Assembly: GCA_014874425.1 (NCBI GenBank)
Contig: JACWAG010000298.1
Location: 1 to 9,055, forward strand
Direction of reading: 5' to 3'
From: Syntrophaceae bacterium
GTDB lineage: Bacteria > Desulfobacterota > Desulfomonilia > Desulfomonilales > Desulfomonilaceae
DNA: 9,055 nt
Shown: piece by piece, positions 3,821-9,055 of the stretch
Position numbering within the stretch: the first letter of the stretch is position 1
Layout: each line of letters opens with the position of its first letter
Notes under the pieces: generated by a model
What the model saw: only the letters and a program-made list of their open reading frames with translations
Told to the model about the DNA's origin: nothing
Database searches by the model: none
Translations under genes and position numbers: made by a program

Positions 3821-6800
3821 ATGGGTTCTTTTTCCGTGCACTCTCAGAGGCTCAGGAAGAATTTCGCGCGGATTCCTCAGATAGCTGGAATCCCAAAACT
3901 TATCGAGATTCAAAGTCAGTCCTACGATCGATTTCTTCAAATGGATAAAGCGGCGGAAGACCGCGAGGATATCGGCTTGCAGGCGGTATTTCGTTCGGTG
4001 TTTCCAATAAAGGATTTTACCGATACTGCTTCTCTTGAATTCATCAAATATACACTTGGTGAAGAAAAGTATTCGATCGAGGAGTGTCTCCAAAAAGGCG
4101 TCACTTATTCCGTTCCCCTGAAAATCACTGTCCAGTTGATTGTGTGGGACGTCGATCCAGACACAAGTTCGCGCACAATTCGGGACGTCAAAGAACAAGA
4201 GGTCTATTTCGGTGAAATTCCGATAATGACGCGATACGGAACGTTTGTCATCAACGGGACAGAGCGCGTCATCGTTTCACAACTTCATCGATCCCCTGGC
4301 ATCTTTTTCGATCACGACAAGGGAAAGACACACGCAAGTGGCAAACTAATCTATTCGGCGCGCATTATTCCTCTCCGCGGTTCGTGGATTGACTTTGAAT
4401 TTGATTTGAAGGATCGCGTCTATGTAAGAATAGACCGTCGCAGGAAACTTCCTGTTACAGTTTTACTGAAAGCCCTTGGATATTCTAGTGAAACCATCTT
4501 AAACTATTTTTACAACAAACAGACCATCATGATCACTCCGGATGGCTTGAGACGTAAAATTGACCTCAAGTTTCTCGTCGGTACCCATGCGCCTACCGAT
4601 GTTTTGGTAGAGAATTCCACTGAAATATTGGTTAAAAAGAATAAAAAAATTACTAGGGCAGCGTTTAAACGTCTAGGTGACCGACAGGTCGCTCCACTTA
4701 TTATGGAGCCTCATGAATTGGCTGGAAAGGTCGTAGCCCACGACATAATCGATGAAGCTACCGGCGAAATCGTAGCTGCTTGCAACAAAGAAATAGCTTC
4801 CGACGAAGTTGATCAATTCATCGAACAACTCCGGACCAAGGGAATTGATCAGTTTGAGGCTTTGTTCATAGAAGAAAGAATCGCCTCTCCCTCTTTGAGA
4901 GACACTTTGTTGGAAGATAAAATCGATGATCATCCAAATAGGGTGATCGAAGATTATAAACGACTTTCGCCTGATGGTGCTACGTCTAATGAAACGCTCA
5001 ATGCCCAGATTGAAATTTATAAAAGACTCAGACCGTCAAATCCCGCTACGGTCGAAATCGCCAAGACGTTCTTTAATAATTTATTTTTTAGGACCGAATA
5101 CTATGATCTGTCCCGCGTGGGTCGTTTAAAATTAAACCGAAAACTTCGAATAACTGAGCAGGAAGCGCCTATATCGCTAAGGACACTTAGACCCGAAGAT
5201 ATAATGGTGGCCGTTAAATACCTCCTTGAATTGAAGGAAGGTAAATCGGGACATGAGATTGACGATATTGACAACATGGGAAACCGTCGCGTGCGATCCG
5301 TTGGTGAACTTTTGGAAAACCAATATCGCATTGGTTTGGTGCGAATGGAACGCGCTATCAAAGAACGAATGAGTTTACAGGATGTTGAAACTCTGATGCC
5401 GCATGATCTCATAAACGCCAAACCGGTTACCGCTGTCGTTAAAGAATTCTTCGGTTCATCCCAACTATCGCAGTTCATGGATCAGACTAATCCATTAAGC
5501 GAAATCACACACAAAAGGCGCTTGTCAGCTCTGGGGCCGGGTGGACTCACACGTGAGCGAGCGGGTTTCGAGGTTAGAGACGTTCACTCAACCCATTACG
5601 GCCGAATCTGTCCGATTGAGACACCTGAAGGGCCTAATATTGGATTGATTGTTTCTTTATCTACTTATGCCAGGGTTAACGAGTTCGGTTTCATAGAAAC
5701 CCCATATCGGCCTGTTCATGATAGGGTCGTTAGTCGGGAAATGAAGTTCCTTACGGCTCTTGACGAGGAAGAACATGTAAAAGTCCAAGCTGACGCGATT
5801 ATCGATGAAAACGGTCGCCTTGTTGAAGACTTGGTTTCTGTAAGGACAAAAGATGGCGAATACGCAATGGGAAACAGTTCAGAAGCGACTTACATGGACG
5901 TGTCTCCCAATCAGTTAGTGTCTGTAGCTGCGTCCCTGATTCCATTTCTTGAAAATGACGACGCCAACCGTGCCCTTATGGGATCTAATATGCAGCGTCA
6001 AGCCGTCCCTCTTTTAACAACTCAGGCCCCCCTTGTGGGAACAGGCATGGAACAAGTAGTCGCCGTTGACTCTGGGGTTACCGCTTTGGCTAAGAGAGAT
6101 GGTGTCGTAGATTCTGTTGACGCGACTAGAATTGTTATAAAGGCCACTGAATTTGAAGAAGGAGACCTAGATCCCGGGGTGGATATCTACAACCTGGTTA
6201 AATACCAGAGATCCAACCAGAATACTTGCATTAACCAGCGTCCCATAGTCAAAAAGGGAGATCGGGTTTCGGCTGGCCAGGTTATAGCGGACGGACCAGC
6301 CACAGACAAGGGCGAACTAGCGCTTGGCAGAAATGTGCTGGTAGCATTTATGTGTTGGGGCGGGTACAATTATGAGGACTCGATCCTCGTCAGTGAGAAA
6401 ATCGTAAAAGAAGACATTTTTACTTCAATTCACATAGAAGAATTTGAGGTGATGGCTCGAGACACGAAGCTTGGAAAAGAGGAAATAACCAGAGATATCC
6501 CCAATGTAGGTGATGAAGGTCTTAGGAATCTAGACGAAGCCGGCATCATTCGTATCGGGGCGGAGGTCAAACCTGGCGACATCCTCGTTGGAAAAATTAC
6601 CCCAAAAGGTGAAAACCAACTTAGCCCCGAAGAAAAGTTGTTACGGGCAATTTTCGGGGAAAAGGCGGGTGATGTACGCGACACGTCTTTACGAGTGCCC
6701 CCTGGTGTCGAAGGAATAGTTATCGACGCTAGGATCTTTTCAAGAAAAGGCACGGATAAAGATAGTCGTAGCATTTCCATTGAAACTGAAGAAATAGCAA

Positions 6801-8059
6801 AATTAACCAAAGATCGGGACGATGAATTAAGAATAGTCGAAGAAGGCGCTCGAGAGAGAATTAGAAACATGCTCGTGGGCAAAGAAGTCGCAGCGGCGTT
6901 GTCTGACACCGAGTCAGGGACGCAGCATCTGAAAAGGAATGAAACTGTCACTAATCAGGTTATTGACACGATCCCATTGGAAGCCCTTAGAAATATATCC
7001 TTAAAAAGCTCTGACGCAGCCCTTGAGGAAGAGATCTCCAAAATTATCGAGAGATTCAGTGACCAGAAGCATTTTTGGAGAATGCACTTTGACGAAAAGA
7101 TCAGCCGCCTCAAAAAGGGCGATGAATTGCCTCCCGGCGTAATTAAATTGGTTAAGGTTTATATTGCCATAAAGAGAAAGTTGTCGGTCGGTGACAAGAT
7201 GGCTGGGCGCCACGGAAACAAGGGAGTGTTGTCACGCATCCTTCCCGAAGAAGACATGCCTTATTTCGAAGATGGAACCCCAGTGGAGATAGTTTTGAAT
7301 CCACTTGGTGTGCCTTCTCGAATGAATGTGGGGCAGGTTCTTGAAACCCATCTTGGTTGGGCAGCGCGCGGTCTAGGAGAATCACTTGACCGACTTGTAA
7401 AAGAACAGTGCTCGCCTCAAAAATTACGGGAAAGACTCCTCGAAATATATGAGGTAAAAGAACCGGATAGGCGACAGAAAATTCGTAGCATCATTGAGGA
7501 AATGGATGAAGATGATTTACGAAAATTCGCCGCTTCTCTTTCTCCAGGTGTGCCGATCGCTACACCTGTATTCGATGGAGCCCGAGAATCTGAGATCAAG
7601 GACATTCTCGAAAAGGCCGGTTTACCAACATCCGGACAAACACAATTGTACGACGGTCGATCCGGAGAACCTTTTGACACCAAGGTTACCGTGGGCATCA
7701 TCTACATGATGAAACTTCATCACTTGGTAGATGACAAAATCCATGCTAGGGCCATCGGGCCTTATTCACTTGTTACTCAGCAACCACTGGGCGGAAAAGC
7801 CCAATTTGGAGGCCAGAGACTCGGTGAAATGGAAGTATGGGCAATGGAAGCCTATGGGGCTGCCTATTCGCTTCAGGAATTCCTCACTGTAAAATCTGAT
7901 GATGTTACAGGACGAACCAGAATGTACGAAAGCATTGTGAAGGGCACAAACGTTCTAGAACCGGGACTGCCGGAATCATTCAACGTCTTGGTTAAGGAAA
8001 TAAAGTCTCTAGGACTGGATGTTGAACTCTTGGAGAGCGACCCCGGCTCTGCGGCCTGA
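3821..8059 (+). CDS. rpoB: DNA-directed RNA polymerase subunit beta
   Basis: The complete 1412-residue beta subunit of RNA polymerase forms, with beta', the catalytic cleft. It is about 70 residues longer than the 1342 of E. coli, within the range of proteobacterial relatives. The ATG at 3821 follows GAGGGAG (3811-3817), and the N-terminus SQRLRKNFARIPQIAGIP is typical. The protrusion and lobe come first. The rifampicin region is FFGSSQLSQFMDQTNPLSEI (about 543-562), then HKRRLSALGPGG; D554, H564 and S569 match E. coli D516, H526 and S531, so no known resistance change is seen. GSNMQRQAVPL (721-731), the flap (EEKLLRAIFGEKAGD), GDKMAGRHGNKG with K1126 near the active site, and the clamp-contact end GGQRLGEMEVWAMEAYGAA (about 1330 on) are all intact. 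Both proteobacterial inserted modules are present (about residues 300-370 and 985-1105). Co-transcription with rpoC follows from order. Confidence 0.99.
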   Translation: MGSFSVHSQRLRKNFARIPQIAGIPKLIEIQSQSYDRFLQMDKAAEDREDIGLQAVFRSVFPIKDFTDTASLEFIKYTLGEEKYSIEECLQKGVTYSVPLKITVQLIVWDVDPDTSSRTIRDVKEQEVYFGEIPIMTRYGTFVINGTERVIVSQLHRSPGIFFDHDKGKTHASGKLIYSARIIPLRGSWIDFEFDLKDRVYVRIDRRRKLPVTVLLKALGYSSETILNYFYNKQTIMITPDGLRRKIDLKFLVGTHAPTDVLVENSTEILVKKNKKITRAAFKRLGDRQVAPLIMEPHELAGKVVAHDIIDEATGEIVAACNKEIASDEVDQFIEQLRTKGIDQFEALFIEERIASPSLRDTLLEDKIDDHPNRVIEDYKRLSPDGATSNETLNAQIEIYKRLRPSNPATVEIAKTFFNNLFFRTEYYDLSRVGRLKLNRKLRITEQEAPISLRTLRPEDIMVAVKYLLELKEGKSGHEIDDIDNMGNRRVRSVGELLENQYRIGLVRMERAIKERMSLQDVETLMPHDLINAKPVTAVVKEFFGSSQLSQFMDQTNPLSEITHKRRLSALGPGGLTRERAGFEVRDVHSTHYGRICPIETPEGPNIGLIVSLSTYARVNEFGFIETPYRPVHDRVVSREMKFLTALDEEEHVKVQADAIIDENGRLVEDLVSVRTKDGEYAMGNSSEATYMDVSPNQLVSVAASLIPFLENDDANRALMGSNMQRQAVPLLTTQAPLVGTGMEQVVAVDSGVTALAKRDGVVDSVDATRIVIKATEFEEGDLDPGVDIYNLVKYQRSNQNTCINQRPIVKKGDRVSAGQVIADGPATDKGELALGRNVLVAFMCWGGYNYEDSILVSEKIVKEDIFTSIHIEEFEVMARDTKLGKEEITRDIPNVGDEGLRNLDEAGIIRIGAEVKPGDILVGKITPKGENQLSPEEKLLRAIFGEKAGDVRDTSLRVPPGVEGIVIDARIFSRKGTDKDSRSISIETEEIAKLTKDRDDELRIVEEGARERIRNMLVGKEVAAALSDTESGTQHLKRNETVTNQVIDTIPLEALRNISLKSSDAALEEEISKIIERFSDQKHFWRMHFDEKISRLKKGDELPPGVIKLVKVYIAIKRKLSVGDKMAGRHGNKGVLSRILPEEDMPYFEDGTPVEIVLNPLGVPSRMNVGQVLETHLGWAARGLGESLDRLVKEQCSPQKLRERLLEIYEVKEPDRRQKIRSIIEEMDEDDLRKFAASLSPGVPIATPVFDGARESEIKDILEKAGLPTSGQTQLYDGRSGEPFDTKVTVGIIYMMKLHHLVDDKIHARAIGPYSLVTQQPLGGKAQFGGQRLGEMEVWAMEAYGAAYSLQEFLTVKSDDVTGRTRMYESIVKGTNVLEPGLPESFNVLVKEIKSLGLDVELLESDPGSAA

Positions 8060-8123
8060 AAGACGTTATGTGGATTGAAATTCGTTAATATGGTTTAGTG
8101 TTTTTTGATAAACCTAATTACCT

Positions 8124-8156
8124 ATTAAACGGTTCATAAATTATGACCGTTTTAAT
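8124..8156 (+). repeat. Inverted repeat in the rpoB-rpoC gap
   Basis: ATTAAACGG (8124-8132) pairs with CCGTTTTAAT (8147-8156), one T bulging. Inside, TCAT (8134-8137) pairs with ATGA (8143-8146) around AAATT. The arms are A/T-rich outside and GC inside, with only a short T4 run and no long T-tract, so it is a weak terminator at best. It could be an RNase processing or stability element between the two polymerase genes. Confidence 0.5.
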
Positions 8157-8200
8157 CCCTCGAGACATTTAATGTCGGTTTTCCCAAAAATTGGAGGGAA
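8156..8200 (+). promoter_or_regulatory. rpoC leader with sequences that can mask its ribosome binding site
   Basis: The rpoC ribosome binding site GGAGG (8193-8197) can pair with either of two upstream pyrimidine runs. TCCCTC (8156-8161) is a perfect match to GAGGGA (8194-8199), enclosing the small hairpin GACAT-TTA-ATGTC (8164-8176). TTCCC (8181-8185) is a perfect match to GGGAA (8196-8200), with a 10-base loop. The two pairings exclude each other. The complementarity is seen directly; any control of rpoC translation is inference. Confidence 0.35.
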
Positions 8201-8202
8201 GC

Positions 8203-9055
8203 ATGGAAGACGTTTATTACAGCTTTTTTGAAAAACCAAAAGACCCCTTGCATTTCTGCGCGGTTAAAATCTCTCTCGCGTCTCCTGAGAAAATCCGTGA
8301 ATGGAGCCACGGAGAGGTCAAGAAACCTGAGACTATAAATTATAGGACTTTTAAACCCGAACGTGACGGACTTTTTTGCGCCAAAATATTTGGTCCTGTA
8401 AAAGATTTCGAGTGCAACTGTGGGAAATATAAGAGGATGAAACATCGTGGCACGATTTGCGAAAAGTGCGGCGTAGAAGTTATACAGTCCAAAGTCCGTC
8501 GGGAACGGATGGGGCATATCGAACTTGCCACGCCCGTCGCCCACATTTGGTTCCTCAAGAGTTTGCCGAGCCGAATCGGAACACTTTTGGACCTAACCCT
8601 CAAGGAAGTTGAGCGTGTTTTATATTTCGAATCCTATCTGGTCATTTCGGCGGGACCTACGGATCTTCGACCTGGTGAATTGATCAACGAAGAAAAATAT
8701 CATCAGATAAGGGAAGAATTCGGGAAAGATTTGAACACTTTTGAAGCCCTCATGGGTGGAGAAGCCGTACGATTGAGGCTTGAACGACTCGATTTGGCTA
8801 CTGAGAGCGTGAAAGTCCGAGAGGAAATGAAGGCTTCGGCCTCTGAAGCCAAGAGAAAGAAGCTCGCCAAGCGACTGCGGGTCCTGGAATCCTTAAAGGG
8901 GATCGAACCCGAGGCGCTGGTTGCAGAGCTTTCCTTAATTTCAGAATCGCTTGACCCGGAGAGTGAGAAGGGCCAATTTGTTAATGAATTATTGCAATCG
9001 GCGCAAGAGATTCTTGTTAAGTGGAGAGAGACGGAAGATTGGGAAGTTCGAAAAC
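8203..9055 (+). CDS. rpoC: DNA-directed RNA polymerase subunit beta', N-terminal part (3' end outside window)
   Basis: The frame is open from the ATG at 8203 through the window end, giving 284 codons of the roughly 1400 expected. Beta' supplies the clamp and the catalytic aspartates, the latter downstream of the window. GGAGG (8193-8197) lies 5 bases before the start. Residues 7-19 (SFFEKPKDPLHFC) and ASPEKIREWSHGEVKKPETI (26-45) are typical. The clamp zinc site is intact: C71, C73, C86 and C89 in FECNCGKYKRMKHRG...CEKCGVEV. QSKVRRERMGHIELATPVAH (95-114) then IWFLKSLPSRIG are nearly invariant. After the helix SEAKRKKLAKRLRVLESLK (214-232) the family normally reaches PEWM and VxPPxLRPLVPL within about 12-30 residues. 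Here 52 acidic, helix-like residues (233-284) follow without it, so this looks like a lineage insertion. The frame stays open, so it is not a visible frameshift. Confidence 0.97.
   Translation, partial: MEDVYYSFFEKPKDPLHFCAVKISLASPEKIREWSHGEVKKPETINYRTFKPERDGLFCAKIFGPVKDFECNCGKYKRMKHRGTICEKCGVEVIQSKVRRERMGHIELATPVAHIWFLKSLPSRIGTLLDLTLKEVERVLYFESYLVISAGPTDLRPGELINEEKYHQIREEFGKDLNTFEALMGGEAVRLRLERLDLATESVKVREEMKASASEAKRKKLAKRLRVLESLKGIEPEALVAELSLISESLDPESEKGQFVNELLQSAQEILVKWRETEDWEVRK

Noticed and set aside
3773..4198. A 141-codon open frame on the minus strand over the rpoB start
   Set aside because: It covers the ribosome binding site and N-terminal codons of rpoB and has no recognisable motif; it is most likely a shadow of rpoB.
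6430..6951. A 173-codon open frame on the minus strand inside rpoB
   Set aside because: It is antisense to a highly conserved coding part of rpoB, is rich in serine and proline as expected of a shadow frame, and matches no family I know.
8075..8103. A promoter between rpoB and rpoC (TTGAAA at 8075-8080)
   Set aside because: No acceptable -10 box lies 16-18 bases downstream; TAATAT at 8086 is too close.

Overview
The window is a bacterial translation/transcription housekeeping cluster, all on the + strand, in the order tuf (3' end) - rpmG - tRNA-Trp - secE - nusG - rplK - rplA - rplJ - rplL - rpoB - rpoC (5' end). The RpoB carries both proteobacterial-type inserted modules and closely resembles proteobacterial homologues. 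A tRNA-Trp between rpmG and secE is an arrangement I associate with Desulfobacterota (former Deltaproteobacteria). With GC near the middle of the range, such an organism is my best guess. That placement rests on remembered similarity and gene order, not on a search.

Region 1 (1-692) holds the last 40 codons of elongation factor Tu, the zinc-binding form of ribosomal protein L33, a tRNA-Trp with encoded CCA, and the SecE subunit of the protein translocase. Region 2 (740-2491) holds nusG (GTG start), rplK (L11) and rplA (L1). Region 3 (2492-3692) is the L10-L12 unit. A 216-base gap ahead of rplJ looks like an L10 autoregulatory leader, with two mutually exclusive RNA foldings. The same stretch is also an open 52-codon frame whose stop overlaps the TTG start of rplJ. 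Region 4 (3693-8059) starts with a strong GC-rich hairpin and T-tract between rplL and rpoB, then the full 1412-residue RpoB. Region 5 (8060-9055) is a 143-base gap with hairpins and anti-Shine-Dalgarno sequences, then the first 284 codons of rpoC.

The genes work together. L33, L11, L1, L10 and L7/L12 are large-subunit proteins, and EF-Tu binds the L7/L12 stalk. NusG binds RNA polymerase built from RpoB and RpoC, and SecE serves membrane protein export. Output of the unit is probably tuned by feedback of L1 and L10 on their own mRNA and by partial termination between the ribosomal genes and rpoBC.

I see no mobile element, CRISPR array, defence system or other accessory island. The points most worth a second look are the rplJ leader with its overlapping small frame, and an apparent insertion in the RpoC clamp region at the window's end. 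After those come the strong terminator-like hairpin before rpoB and the possible masking of the rpoC ribosome binding site.
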